Source: Algoriphagus algorifonticola (GTDB lineage Bacteria > Bacteroidota > Bacteroidia > Cytophagales > Cyclobacteriaceae). From it: DNA of 64,000 bases. The stretch is from contig NZ_VLOG01000008.1 of assembly GCF_007655305.1 (NCBI RefSeq), forward strand, positions 1 through 64,000. The letters run 5' to 3'. Under the pieces are notes generated by a model. It saw only the letters and a list, made by a program, of their open reading frames with translations, ran no database searches and was not told the DNA's origin. Below are positions 53,291 through 62,776 of the stretch, piece by piece. Position numbers and translations under genes: made by a program. Every line of letters starts with the position of its first letter. Within the stretch, counting starts at the first letter, position 1.

Positions 53291-54400
53291 ATGACCTACC
53301 TATCAAAAATCACTTCCCCTACTCTGTTGATCGATGAGAAAAAATGCCGGGCAAATATCAAACGAATGGCAGATAAAGCTGCTCGGCATGAAATGAAACT
53401 TGCTCCACATTGGAAGACTGCTCAATCTAGAATTATTGGAACATGGGCGAAGGATTTTGGAATCAAGGAATTAACAGCTTCATCAATCAAGATGGCTGCA
53501 TATCTATGCGGACAAGGCTGGGATAATATCCATATAGCTTTTCCTTTCAATCCATTGGAAATAAATAAGCTGAATGAATTAGCCAAAAATCAAAGCCTTT
53601 CAGTTCAATTGATCAACCCAATCACCACTCAAAAATTGGTAGACCAATTGACTGAAAAAGTAGGTTTCTTCATAGAAATAGATGCCGGATATGGCAGAAC
53701 GGGCGTCAAGGTTTCGGATTTTGGCCTGATTGAAGAAATCTTGAGAACAGCTAAGAAGTCTGATAAGCTATATTTTAAAGGTTTTTACATACACGCAGGT
53801 CATTCTTATTATAAGCCAGACATTCCAGAGCTCTATGAGCAAACCAGAAATGCATTAGGGATGCTGAAGGCCAAGTATAGATCTGAATATCCGCACCTAA
53901 TTACTCGAACAGGAGATACTCCCGGTTGTGCGGTGATGGAGGATTTTGGAGATATCGATGAAATGGGGCCTGGAAATTTTGTCTTTTTTGACTTAATGCA
54001 AGCCAAACTTGGTGGTTGTTCAAAAAAAGAGATAGCTGTTGCTCTTGCAGTTCCAGTGGTTGATATTAATAAAGAAAGAAAAGAAGTGCTTGTTCATGGT
54101 GGTGGGGTTCATTTAGCCAAAGATGTGATGAAAGAGCCTGATGGCACAAATAATTTCGGCGAAGTAGTCCAACTAGAAGAATCTGGCTGGAAAATTTCTG
54201 AACCTAGTGAAAGGTCCTATTTAAAAAGTATTTCTCAGGAGCATGGCATTATAAAGGCTTCCGAGAGCTTTCTACAAAAGGTGAAAATTGGAGATGTGAT
54301 AGGAATACTACCTGTTCATTCCTGTATGACAGCAGATGCTATGGCTTCTTATTTGACCTTGGATGGTCAGACAATAGACCATGCAGAGGGAGTCTGCTAA
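53291..54400 (+). CDS. DSD1-type PLP enzyme (D-threonine aldolase / D-serine dehydratase-like)
   Basis: This 369-residue alanine-racemase-fold enzyme has the PLP lysine in LAPHWKTAQS near residues 38-47, a GYGRTGV segment near 138 and the phosphate-binding TRTGDTPGCAV near 208-218. The likely zinc ligands are in LPVHSCMTADAM near the C-terminus. Enzymes of this group cleave or dehydrate D-3-hydroxy amino acids. The substrate is not certain. No linked transporter or regulator is visible. It is followed by a sensor kinase gene at 54576 after 175 bp. Confidence 0.85.
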   Translation: MTYLSKITSPTLLIDEKKCRANIKRMADKAARHEMKLAPHWKTAQSRIIGTWAKDFGIKELTASSIKMAAYLCGQGWDNIHIAFPFNPLEINKLNELAKNQSLSVQLINPITTQKLVDQLTEKVGFFIEIDAGYGRTGVKVSDFGLIEEILRTAKKSDKLYFKGFYIHAGHSYYKPDIPELYEQTRNALGMLKAKYRSEYPHLITRTGDTPGCAVMEDFGDIDEMGPGNFVFFDLMQAKLGGCSKKEIAVALAVPVVDINKERKEVLVHGGGVHLAKDVMKEPDGTNNFGEVVQLEESGWKISEPSERSYLKSISQEHGIIKASESFLQKVKIGDVIGILPVHSCMTADAMASYLTLDGQTIDHAEGVC

Positions 54401-54575
54401 TGTAGTCATTTGATGATCAAATGACCTAAAAAACAAATCAAAACCAATTTTACGATTATGAGTTATCAATTTGATTGAATTATGAATGAAGACTGTATAG
54501 CTGATTTCCTTCCTTATAATTTCTTGATTGCCTACTTGATAACCTGTAATAAAGGTTTGAAATAATAATGTATTA

Positions 54576-57167
54576 ATGAGCAGCATTTCACCTCTTTTTG
54601 AAGAATTTTCGTCTTCGAAAAACATCCTCAACCTGATTGAAACTGAATTATGCAATGGGATTTTACAACTCACACATAATTCGGATTGGGAAGAAAAAAG
54701 CAACATATCTCTTAAAAATCTATTAGGCTTTCCTATTGGAAAGAACTATCCCGGTTTTTTTAATCTTGTTCAGCCTTCAGATCTCACGGCGTTTTTGGAT
54801 GAAATTGAAAAAATTTCAGCTGAAAGAGGAGGAAAAATAAATTTTGTACTCCGAGCAAAACATGCAAATGGAAAGCGCCTTCATCTCCAACTCATCGGAC
54901 AGAGATTAAAAGCAGACTCGCCTGATTTATTATTTTTTATCAAAGACCAAACTGCAAAAATCGAGCATGAGGACTTTGCTTTTCAATGCAACTTAGCTTC
55001 AAAAATTGGATACTGGAACATTGATCTAGAGACTCAAAAGCCCTATTGGAGCCGAGTGACGAGATTGATACATGAAGTACCTGATGATTTTCAACCTGAC
55101 TTTAAAACAGCAATAGATTTTTACAAGGATGGGCAAAGTAAAGAATTGATCCAGCGAGTTGTAAAAAATGCATTAGAAAAAGGAGAACCTTATGATGTGG
55201 AACTAATCCTTATAACCTACAAAAATGAAGAAAAGTGGGTTCGGGCCATTGGACTTCCGGAATTTGCAGATGGAAAATGCATCAGATTATACGGGACTTT
55301 TCAGGACATCCACCAACGCAAAATCAATAGACTCAAACTCCAAGCTGAGCAGGCAAAACTTAAAAATGCAATTGAAGGTACCAATCTCGGAACTTGGGAA
55401 TGGAATGTTCAAACTGGTGAGACGGTATTTAATGAAAGGTGGGCTGAAATCACAGGATATACGCTAGCCGAATTAGCCCCAATTTCTATAGAAACTTGGA
55501 CCAAATTGGCTCATCCTGAAGACCTTGAAACTTCCTCCAAAAAGCTACAAGACTGTTTTGAGAAAAAAACAGATTTTTACGAATGCGAGGCCAGAATGAA
55601 GCATAAAGACGGGCATTGGGTTTGGGTTTATGATAGAGGGAAGGTGTTTTCATGGACTGAGGATGGCAAGCCTTTGATGATGTTTGGAACCCATCAGGAC
55701 ATCACTGAAACCAAAAATGAAATTGAACAACAAGCCATTTTTATTCAGCAGGCACCATCATCCATTGCGATGTTTGACAAAGAGTTGAATTACCTCTCCG
55801 CTTCTTCTAAATGGATTAGAGACTATGGACTAAACGGAAAAAAAATCATCGGAAATTCCTTTTTTAAAACTTTCCCAAAATCAAATCAAAACTGGCAGGA
55901 AATTTTTGAGGATAGCTTAAAAGGCAGTTCCCGAAAAAAAGATGAGGAAAAGTTAGTTTATGAAAACGGAGAAATTCAATGGATCAAGTGGGAGTGCAAA
56001 CCATGGTATAATAAACAGGGGAATATTGGTGGTGCATTGATGTATACCCAGGATATCACGAAAGTCAAAGAAACAGCTGAGCAACTGAAAATTTCCATGT
56101 CTGCTTTTCAAAGAAATTTTGAGAATGCGGGGATTGGGATGGCTATAGTGTCTACCGAAGGACAATGGAAAAATGTCAACGACAGACTTTGCGAAATGAT
56201 AGGATACAATCGTGAAGAACTTTTGAAGCTTACTTTTCAGGACATCACCCATCCCGAAGATCTCAATGCTGATTTAGAATTGTTGTATGAAACCATAAGA
56301 GGAGAGCGACAAACGTATCAGATTGAAAAGAGATATTTTCATAAAACCGGAGAAGAAATCCATGCACTACTTTCCGTATCAGCAGTAAGAGATACCGAGG
56401 ATAAGTTACTTTATTTCATTTCCCAGATCATCGACATTACAGATTTGAAGCGGGCCCAAACTCAAATTAGAAAATTATTACAGACCAGTGAAGATCAAAA
56501 CGAGCGGTTAAAGAATTTTGCCCACATCGTATCTCATAATCTTCGTTCCCACAGTGGTGGAATGGTACAACTTCTGGAGTTTTTAGAAATAGAAAGTCCG
56601 GAATATTTTCAAAATGAATTGGTCAAATTGCTCAAACAAGCATCCGACAATCTTAAAGAGACTATTGAGCATTTAACCCAAATAGTCAATGTAAACCTAC
56701 AATCCTCCTATCCGAAAAAAGCAATTAGATTGTATGATGTGGTAGAGAAAACCCTTCAAAGTCTTCAAATAACAAGTCAAAACTCAGGCGTAAAGTTGTT
56801 CAATGAAGTAGATCCTACTTTGATAGTAATGGCAATTCCTGCATATTTGGATAGTATAGTGCTGAATTTTCTTACCAATGGCATAAAATACAAAGATCCT
56901 GAAAAGAGTAGTTTCGTAAAAGTCAAAACAATTAACCATTCTGATACGATCGAAATCCATTTTGAAGACAACGGACTGGGAATAGATTTGGAGAGATATT
57001 CGAATTCTTTATTTGGAATGTACAAGACTTTTCACAAACATGATGATTCGAGGGGCGTAGGACTTTATATCACTAAAAACCAGATCGAAGCTATGGATGG
57101 AAAAATCGAAGTAGAGAGTAAAGTTACAGTAGGAACAATTTTTAAAGTTTTTTTAAATAAGAATTAA
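54576..57167 (+). CDS. Multi-PAS sensor histidine kinase
   Basis: This 863-residue cytosolic kinase has no transmembrane segment. At least four PAS or PAC modules can be outlined: residues about 130-250 (ASKIGYWNIDLETQKPYWSR), 265-385 (EGTNLGTWEWNVQTGETVF), 390-500 (PSSIAMFDKELNYLSAS) and 515-635 (NAGIGMAIVSTEGQWKNVNDR). A further one may be at the N-terminus. The phospho-acceptor His is in AHIVSHNLRSHSGG near 655, and the ATPase domain has NFLTNGIKYKDP, EDNGLGID and GVGLYITKNQIEAMDG. It likely senses a cytoplasmic signal and phosphorylates the receiver protein encoded 3 bp downstream. Confidence 0.9.
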   Translation: MSSISPLFEEFSSSKNILNLIETELCNGILQLTHNSDWEEKSNISLKNLLGFPIGKNYPGFFNLVQPSDLTAFLDEIEKISAERGGKINFVLRAKHANGKRLHLQLIGQRLKADSPDLLFFIKDQTAKIEHEDFAFQCNLASKIGYWNIDLETQKPYWSRVTRLIHEVPDDFQPDFKTAIDFYKDGQSKELIQRVVKNALEKGEPYDVELILITYKNEEKWVRAIGLPEFADGKCIRLYGTFQDIHQRKINRLKLQAEQAKLKNAIEGTNLGTWEWNVQTGETVFNERWAEITGYTLAELAPISIETWTKLAHPEDLETSSKKLQDCFEKKTDFYECEARMKHKDGHWVWVYDRGKVFSWTEDGKPLMMFGTHQDITETKNEIEQQAIFIQQAPSSIAMFDKELNYLSASSKWIRDYGLNGKKIIGNSFFKTFPKSNQNWQEIFEDSLKGSSRKKDEEKLVYENGEIQWIKWECKPWYNKQGNIGGALMYTQDITKVKETAEQLKISMSAFQRNFENAGIGMAIVSTEGQWKNVNDRLCEMIGYNREELLKLTFQDITHPEDLNADLELLYETIRGERQTYQIEKRYFHKTGEEIHALLSVSAVRDTEDKLLYFISQIIDITDLKRAQTQIRKLLQTSEDQNERLKNFAHIVSHNLRSHSGGMVQLLEFLEIESPEYFQNELVKLLKQASDNLKETIEHLTQIVNVNLQSSYPKKAIRLYDVVEKTLQSLQITSQNSGVKLFNEVDPTLIVMAIPAYLDSIVLNFLTNGIKYKDPEKSSFVKVKTINHSDTIEIHFEDNGLGIDLERYSNSLFGMYKTFHKHDDSRGVGLYITKNQIEAMDGKIEVESKVTVGTIFKVFLNKN

Positions 57168-57170
57168 ATC

Positions 57171-57560
57171 ATGATTGACCTAGCTTGCTTAATTGAGGAT
57201 GATCCTATTCATGTCTTCCTAACAGAAAAATTTTTGGGTGCCAGTGGAAAAGTGAAGGAACTCATCCGCTATGCTAATGGAGAGGAAGCTTATTTTGCAC
57301 TCAGAGAAAAGTTCGAGAAAAAAATACCTTTACCTGAATTAATCCTATTGGATCTAAATATGCCTATTTGGGATGGATGGCAATTTTTGGAGGAGTTCAC
57401 GAAGTTAGCTATTGAAAAAAAGATTTACATTTTCATTCTTACAAGCTCTATTGACAGTCAGGATGAGCTCAAAGCTCAAAAGTATGGGATGCAGGATTAT
57501 TTTAGAATTAAACCAATCACTGCGAATATGGTGACAGAAATATTTGACATGATGGATTAA
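57171..57560 (+). CDS. Single-domain response regulator
   Basis: This 129-residue receiver domain has no output domain. The acidic pocket is IEDDPIHV near residues 7-14, the phospho-acceptor Asp is in ILLDLNMPIWDGW near 58-70, Thr/Ser are in FILTSS near 86-91 and Lys is in RIKPI near 112-116. It probably accepts phosphate from the PAS kinase encoded 3 bp upstream and signals by protein contact, or acts as part of a relay. It is convergent with the next gene at an 8-bp distance. Confidence 0.92.
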   Translation: MIDLACLIEDDPIHVFLTEKFLGASGKVKELIRYANGEEAYFALREKFEKKIPLPELILLDLNMPIWDGWQFLEEFTKLAIEKKIYIFILTSSIDSQDELKAQKYGMQDYFRIKPITANMVTEIFDMMD

Positions 57561-57568
57561 GAAATCTG

Positions 57569-58036
57569 TCAATTGATAAAATAAACTATCCCAAGCTTTA
57601 CTGTCCAAGTACTCCTCTGTCCAAACTGCCTTTGAATCTCAGGATTCAAACCCAATTGATCAAGTAATTTCCATTGAAGTCCAGTACCCACATTGAATGT
57701 ATGGAGATTTACAGGTGGATTCTCACTCAACTCAAATACTCTCTTATAATAGCCGTATCCTGAAGAAGCGTACCATTGATATTTTTTTTCTGTCAGATAA
57801 TACCGTGCATCTAAATTTACCCCAGTCGCTTTTCCTGTTGCCGGTAGATACACAGATACGCTAGGACTAACAGATAAATAATGAATAGGGAAATATTCAC
57901 CCGATATATTCATCGCAAAAAACCCAGGTTGGAATCGAAAATCATAGCCCTGAGATATCCTCCATTGCTTTTGATATTGAGCATGAACGCTCATGGATAA
58001 AGTAATTGCGATCAGCAATAAGCCAAATTTCTTCAT
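57569..58036 (-). CDS. Small outer-membrane beta-barrel-like protein
   Basis: This 155-residue protein has a signal peptide (ending VHAQ near residue 19). The mature part is beta-rich with alternating hydrophobic residues and aromatic girdle positions, ending KLGIVYFIN. It looks like a small outer-membrane barrel, but no family was recognised. It follows the DUF2490 gene by 11 bp in a leftward operon with it and the large protein at 58874. Confidence 0.6.
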   Translation of the reverse strand: MKKFGLLLIAITLSMSVHAQYQKQWRISQGYDFRFQPGFFAMNISGEYFPIHYLSVSPSVSVYLPATGKATGVNLDARYYLTEKKYQWYASSGYGYYKRVFELSENPPVNLHTFNVGTGLQWKLLDQLGLNPEIQRQFGQRSTWTVKLGIVYFIN

Positions 58037-58047
58037 GATTTTTAACC

Positions 58048-58872
58048 TTAAAATTGGAAGTCTCTGGTCAATGGTTTTCGGTTACCTCTAAAATCAAATG
58101 TGTACATAATATTCAAGCGAATAATATGTCTGTTCCGGTAAATACCCAAAGTGGATGTCGGGCCATAAGTCCACATATGTCCTCCAAAAAACATGAGGTT
58201 GTTGTAGGTATAACCTATTGCCGTGTATAGACGATTTTCTTCAAAAATATTCAGCTTAGTCTTGCCAGTTTCGAAGAATATCTCATTAGACGGTGCAATA
58301 AAAAAGGTCTTATTTTCCATTTTCGGCTTATTTAAAGGAACATAAGCCGTGATTTTATAGCGATACCTATTGGTAAAATCATAATCATCACCCACGTTAT
58401 TTAATCGCTTGAATCTATGCTCAAATCTAAATTGATGAAGAACCTTTACCCTGCCGACTCCCTGTGTAAGCAACCATTGATGCCAAATTCTAGGTTCTAA
58501 GACAGAGGTCTCAAATTCCGGATTTCCAGGTTCAGGTGTGTAATTCCAAACTAAGGTCGGACCGAAAGTAACTTCGAAATTGTCTGTGAATAAATAGGTC
58601 ATCCCGAAACGGTTATAAACCTGCCCCATTCTACCCACAAAATCACTTCTGTTGTCTATACTACTTCTCCTTCGATAGTGATTTTCCTGATACCACCACC
58701 ACTTATCTGACAGCCTCAGCTTGAGGTACAACCCATTCCAGAGCTCAGTTGTTGCAGGTAAACCTTGGGGCTCTGTCATAGGAGAACTTTGAGCCAAAGC
58801 CAAACCAAAAGAGGTTACAAAAAATATCAGGATCAGACTCAACTGATGGACCCTATTGATCAATCTTTTCAT
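58048..58872 (-). CDS. DUF2490 outer-membrane protein
   Basis: This 274-residue protein has a signal peptide ending LALAQ. The DUF2490 pattern is visible in LWNGLYLKLRLSDKWWWYQENHYRRR near residues 42-67 and in later antiparallel strands ending IIRLNIMYTFDFRG. The family is thought to form outer-membrane beta barrels. ATG at 58872 is chosen; the longer frame begins with TTG at 58887. It is one base from the stop of the 647-residue gene, indicating an operon. Confidence 0.75.
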   Translation of the reverse strand: MKRLINRVHQLSLILIFFVTSFGLALAQSSPMTEPQGLPATTELWNGLYLKLRLSDKWWWYQENHYRRRSSIDNRSDFVGRMGQVYNRFGMTYLFTDNFEVTFGPTLVWNYTPEPGNPEFETSVLEPRIWHQWLLTQGVGRVKVLHQFRFEHRFKRLNNVGDDYDFTNRYRYKITAYVPLNKPKMENKTFFIAPSNEIFFETGKTKLNIFEENRLYTAIGYTYNNLMFFGGHMWTYGPTSTLGIYRNRHIIRLNIMYTFDFRGNRKPLTRDFQF

Positions 58873-58873
58873 T

Positions 58874-60817
58874 TTATTGAAGCCCAAGTGATTGTTCTAA
58901 TTTTGAAATGGTAGCTCTCTTGTTGATGCTCCTTTCTATGCTTTTGGTGTCTTGATCCACTAAGGCCACCATCTTAGAGGAGAGCGTTTGAATTTTTTGA
59001 ATCCAAACTGGAAGTTGTTTAGAATTCCTTTCCTGCATCAATTGGGTTTGGTAATATTCCAACAGACGTTCGTAAGCATCGTATAACTTGGGCTTAATTC
59101 TTTGATTGTAGCGGCTATAAGTAAATGGATTAAATACCTCTTCTTGATAAAGCTCGTCAACCTGCAGTGAGTAGCTATCCAACTCCAATAATTCAGGGTA
59201 ATTAGAAATAAGGATAGAAAGCAAATCCAGTATGTTTTGACCTATCGCCTTCTTCTTATCAAATTCCTGCTCCTTCGCAAAATCACCCGTCAACTTTTGT
59301 AATGTTTGAGTATATAATTGCTCATATACTGCTTTAACATACTCATTTGCAAAGTCCTCCTGATATAGGTTTCTGGTTGCCTCAGACTTTTGAGCAATTT
59401 GCTTTTCCAAGTTAAGGAGCTCAGAATCTTGCCTAATCACGAATAATGATTCATCTACCAAATCCTGCTGCTGATCAATCAATTCTGATATCTGTGTCAA
59501 CCAAGAATCCAATCCTCTAAAAAAACCTTTTGAAAATTCTTCTTTAGAAAAAGACAAGGATCTGCTAACACTTTCTCCGCCATAAGTGAATTTGATTGGG
59601 ATTTCCTTAGGGAACTTATTTTCCAGAGATTTTTCCAATAATGACACATCATGATATTGAATATCCTTTGTTTCCAGAAGTTTGACCAACTCTTCCAATC
59701 CTTTCAGTCTATTTTCGAAATCACTGTGAATTTGATAAGCGTAAGCCATAGACTCTGAAGAGTTTTTATTCAGCACAAAGGAATCATCATCGAGATAGGT
59801 TTGAATTTTGGAGATGAGACTTTTATAGCTTCCCGGGATGGTTTCGATAAGTCTTTGCTGGGTGCGGTTAAATTCATAAACCATCCTTCTAGTATGCATT
59901 GGATAATCAATTAATTGCCCTGCTGCATTCACATAGGAGGATTCAAACTTTAAAAGTTTACTTAGGAATTCTTTTATGAATTGATTTCCAGCGTTTTGAG
60001 ATTTAGCCTCTTCTGAGTCACTTAAAAATCCATCTCGGTAATCCAAATTAAAAACCCTATCTGCAACTCTAAATCCAGTATTTTTCCCTTGATCCAATAA
60101 ATTGAGCTTATCTATGGTTTCAAAATAAACCTTGTCCATGATCAGTTGGTCAGTCTTCAAGTCCCTCTTGACCATCCCGATTAAAAAGCCGTTTAAATAA
60201 TTCCGGACTTCTGAAATAAGCTTCTCCCCTTCTTTATAAACTATTACCCATTCTCCATCCATCACACCGTTTTCCAGGAGTTTACCCCTAATGAACTCGG
60301 CCCTACCATTATTTCTAAATTGAATTTCAAGTTTTTCAGAAAGATCTCCTTTTTTAAAAAGTAATTGATCAGAAAATGCCCTTCTTACTTTTCTCGGGCC
60401 ATCTAAAGAATATTCCTCATATATCCAATTCCCTGAGGGCACCCCTCCTTCGTAATTAGCCTTTAATTCAATCAGAGTTCCACTTAAATCAGCCACTAGC
60501 TCAAGGTCCTTTACATCCCTTATAGTGACTTTATAATCTTCTGTGAGGTAATTCCATTTCTGGGCTTTCTTATTTCTATCATAGGCGCCTTCCACCAGAA
60601 CCTTTAAGAGTTCATCCTTTTGAGGCAACTTTTTAGATTGGAATTTAAAATCTCCATCTAAAACCACAGAATCTTTATCGAAAGAATAAAATTCAAAATC
60701 AGCTTTTCCCTCGAATCCTCTCCATGAGTATGCACCGCTATAAATCTTTTTTTCCTGTCCCCAAATGTTATTACTGTATAAAAGGGCTAAAACAAGAAAC
60801 CATCTTGAAAACTTCAT
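58874..60817 (-). CDS. Large secreted protein with MORN-like repeats, unknown function
   Basis: This 647-residue protein has a signal peptide (residues 1-20, ending NIWGQ). The N-terminal 220 residues contain repeated strand-turn units of MORN/YwqK-like type (GAYSWRGFEGKADFEFY, GVPSGNWIYEEYSLDGPRK, NGVMDGEWVIVYKEGEKL). The rest, from about residue 270, is helical and charged with long stretches that could be coiled coil. No catalytic motif is visible. It heads a three-gene leftward operon with two outer-membrane-like proteins, so an envelope role is inferred. Confidence 0.65.
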   Translation of the reverse strand: MKFSRWFLVLALLYSNNIWGQEKKIYSGAYSWRGFEGKADFEFYSFDKDSVVLDGDFKFQSKKLPQKDELLKVLVEGAYDRNKKAQKWNYLTEDYKVTIRDVKDLELVADLSGTLIELKANYEGGVPSGNWIYEEYSLDGPRKVRRAFSDQLLFKKGDLSEKLEIQFRNNGRAEFIRGKLLENGVMDGEWVIVYKEGEKLISEVRNYLNGFLIGMVKRDLKTDQLIMDKVYFETIDKLNLLDQGKNTGFRVADRVFNLDYRDGFLSDSEEAKSQNAGNQFIKEFLSKLLKFESSYVNAAGQLIDYPMHTRRMVYEFNRTQQRLIETIPGSYKSLISKIQTYLDDDSFVLNKNSSESMAYAYQIHSDFENRLKGLEELVKLLETKDIQYHDVSLLEKSLENKFPKEIPIKFTYGGESVSRSLSFSKEEFSKGFFRGLDSWLTQISELIDQQQDLVDESLFVIRQDSELLNLEKQIAQKSEATRNLYQEDFANEYVKAVYEQLYTQTLQKLTGDFAKEQEFDKKKAIGQNILDLLSILISNYPELLELDSYSLQVDELYQEEVFNPFTYSRYNQRIKPKLYDAYERLLEYYQTQLMQERNSKQLPVWIQKIQTLSSKMVALVDQDTKSIERSINKRATISKLEQSLGLQ

Positions 60818-61042
60818 AGGCCAATTGAATCAAGAATATCACCAGAAACTAAGTTTTAAAAAACCTCAGCAAACTCAATTAGTTCCTGCATATTATTTTT
60901 TTCGTGTTCTTTTAAAAAAGGGTTATTTAATTCCCCCAGTGTATCTAAACTGCAAATTTATTACGGGGGAAGCACTTTTTAAATAATATTAAAATTTTGA
61001 AAGCAAAAAACTACTTCTTTAATGTTTCATTAACCAAAAAAA

Positions 61043-61073
61043 GGAGAAAATCTACAAAGTGTAGACTTTCTCC
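61043..61073 (-). terminator. Terminator of the arginine decarboxylase gene
   Basis: GGAGAAAATCTACA and TGTAGACTTTCTCC form a 14-bp stem with one mismatch and a 3-nt loop. On the minus strand it is followed by eight T. It lies 8 bp after the stop codon. Confidence 0.92.
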
Positions 61074-61081
61074 TCAATTTA

Positions 61082-62485
61082 TCATTTCTCAACTGGGGAA
61101 TAGCCCAGTGTTTTGAGCATACTTTCCTCAGTTTGATCTTTCGCAAATAATTTATGGACAATACTTCCGGTTTCATCTCTATCTATCAACACATGCTTGG
61201 GAGCTGGAATCAAGCAGTGTTGGATTCCTCCATACCCTCCCAAAGATTCCTGATAAGCACCTGTGTGGAAAAAGCCGATGTATTGTTTTTTACCTTGCTC
61301 CACTTTAGGCAAGTAGATATTGAATTGGTGAGCTTCGGAGTTGTAATAATCCATACTGTCACAAGTCAAACCTCCCAAAGAAATATTGTGATATTCCTCA
61401 TCCCAGTTATTTACGGCTAGCATGATATATTTCTGATTCAAGCCCCAGCTATCCGGTAACTGAGTAATGAAAGATCCATCAATCATATACCAAAGCTCCT
61501 TATCATTTTGGAGTTTCTCATCCAAAATACTGTAAAGAACAGCACCGCTCTCTCCTACTGTGTAACTTCCAAATTCAGTAAAAATATTCGGTTCATCGGT
61601 GTGGTTTTTAGCACACATCCATTTGATATTTTTGACAATTTGATCCGCCATATATTGGTAGTCGTAGTCAAAAAATACGTTTGTTTTGATAGGCCATCCC
61701 CCTCCAATATCCATGGTGTCCAAGCTTGGAGCTACCTTCTTCAGGTCCACATACTTTTGGATAAAGCGGGTCAACTCAGACCAATAATAGGCAGTATCCT
61801 TAATTCCTGAATTGATGAAGAAATGGAGCATTTTCAAGCTTACTTGAGGATTATCCTTGATTTTTTCCTCATACAAGCTGATAATATCATTATAACGCAC
61901 TCCCAGTCTGGATGTATAAAACCCAAACTTTGGTTCTTCATCAGCAGCGATACGGATACCCACTTGGAATGGAACTTTCACATGCTCCAAGTAGTAATCA
62001 ATCTCACTCAGATTATCCAGGATAGGAACACAGTTTTTAAACCCGTCATTCAGCAATTCAGAAATGTATTGCTTGTACAACTCTCTTTTGAACCCATTGC
62101 AAATAATAAAGGTATCCTTGGTGATTTTCCCTTCTGCATAAAGACTTCTCACCAAAGGAATATCGAAGGTTGAGGAAGTCTCTATATGGATATCATTTTT
62201 CAAAGCTTCATTCAATACGAAGCTGAAATGAGAAGATTTGGTACAGTAGCAGTAGGTATATTTTCCTTTATAGTTATGCGTTTGAATCGCATTGTTGAAG
62301 TAGGTTTTGGCATTCTGAATACTTTCAGAAATTTTGGGCAAATAGGTTAATTTTAAAGGTGTGCCATAAGTTTGGATGATCTCCATCAAGTTCACACCAT
62401 TAAAAAATAACTCATTATTTTCAACATGGAACTCTTTGGTTGGAAAGTCAAAAGTCTGTTGGATCAGATCAATATATCGATTCAT
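61082..62485 (-). CDS. speA: Arginine decarboxylase (fold-type III, PLP dependent)
   Basis: This 467-residue enzyme decarboxylates arginine to agmatine, the first step of one polyamine route. The PLP lysine is probably the K of YCYCTKSSHFSFVL near residues 79-92. VGIRIAADEEPKFGFYTSRLG near 178-198 and DIGGGWPIKTN near 261-271 form the phosphate-binding region, and FHTGAYQESLGGYGG near 410-424 lies in the active site. It is shorter than the enterobacterial SpeA. Transcription is leftward and divergent from arginase across about 290 bp. Confidence 0.85.
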   Translation of the reverse strand: MNRYIDLIQQTFDFPTKEFHVENNELFFNGVNLMEIIQTYGTPLKLTYLPKISESIQNAKTYFNNAIQTHNYKGKYTYCYCTKSSHFSFVLNEALKNDIHIETSSTFDIPLVRSLYAEGKITKDTFIICNGFKRELYKQYISELLNDGFKNCVPILDNLSEIDYYLEHVKVPFQVGIRIAADEEPKFGFYTSRLGVRYNDIISLYEEKIKDNPQVSLKMLHFFINSGIKDTAYYWSELTRFIQKYVDLKKVAPSLDTMDIGGGWPIKTNVFFDYDYQYMADQIVKNIKWMCAKNHTDEPNIFTEFGSYTVGESGAVLYSILDEKLQNDKELWYMIDGSFITQLPDSWGLNQKYIMLAVNNWDEEYHNISLGGLTCDSMDYYNSEAHQFNIYLPKVEQGKKQYIGFFHTGAYQESLGGYGGIQHCLIPAPKHVLIDRDETGSIVHKLFAKDQTEESMLKTLGYSPVEK

Positions 62486-62738
62486 TTGCCTTAGTTGAAT
62501 GTTTTATAATACACTTACAAAATTGGACAATAAATATGGAATTCAAATTAAAAGCCCATAAATCCCTGAAAAAGCTCTAGGACTTCATCTTTATAAAAGA
62601 GTTCAAGTTTCCTCTTTACACCTATCCAAAACCTCCTGTTTAACCTACTTGTTTGCATCCATATGAATAATAAAACTATCCCTATTTCAGAAAACCACTT
62701 TATCCTTGAATTAAATGGATTAAATCAGGGGTATTAAG

Positions 62739-62746
62739 TAGCTTTG
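62739..62746 (+). promoter_or_regulatory. Probable -7 box for arginase
   Basis: TAGCTTTG matches TAnnTTTG exactly and lies about 30 bp before the arginase ATG. The -33 TTTG element is not convincing at the usual spacing. Confidence 0.45.
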
Positions 62747-62776
62747 TCGGCATAAACCCAATAAATTTTTGAGAAA

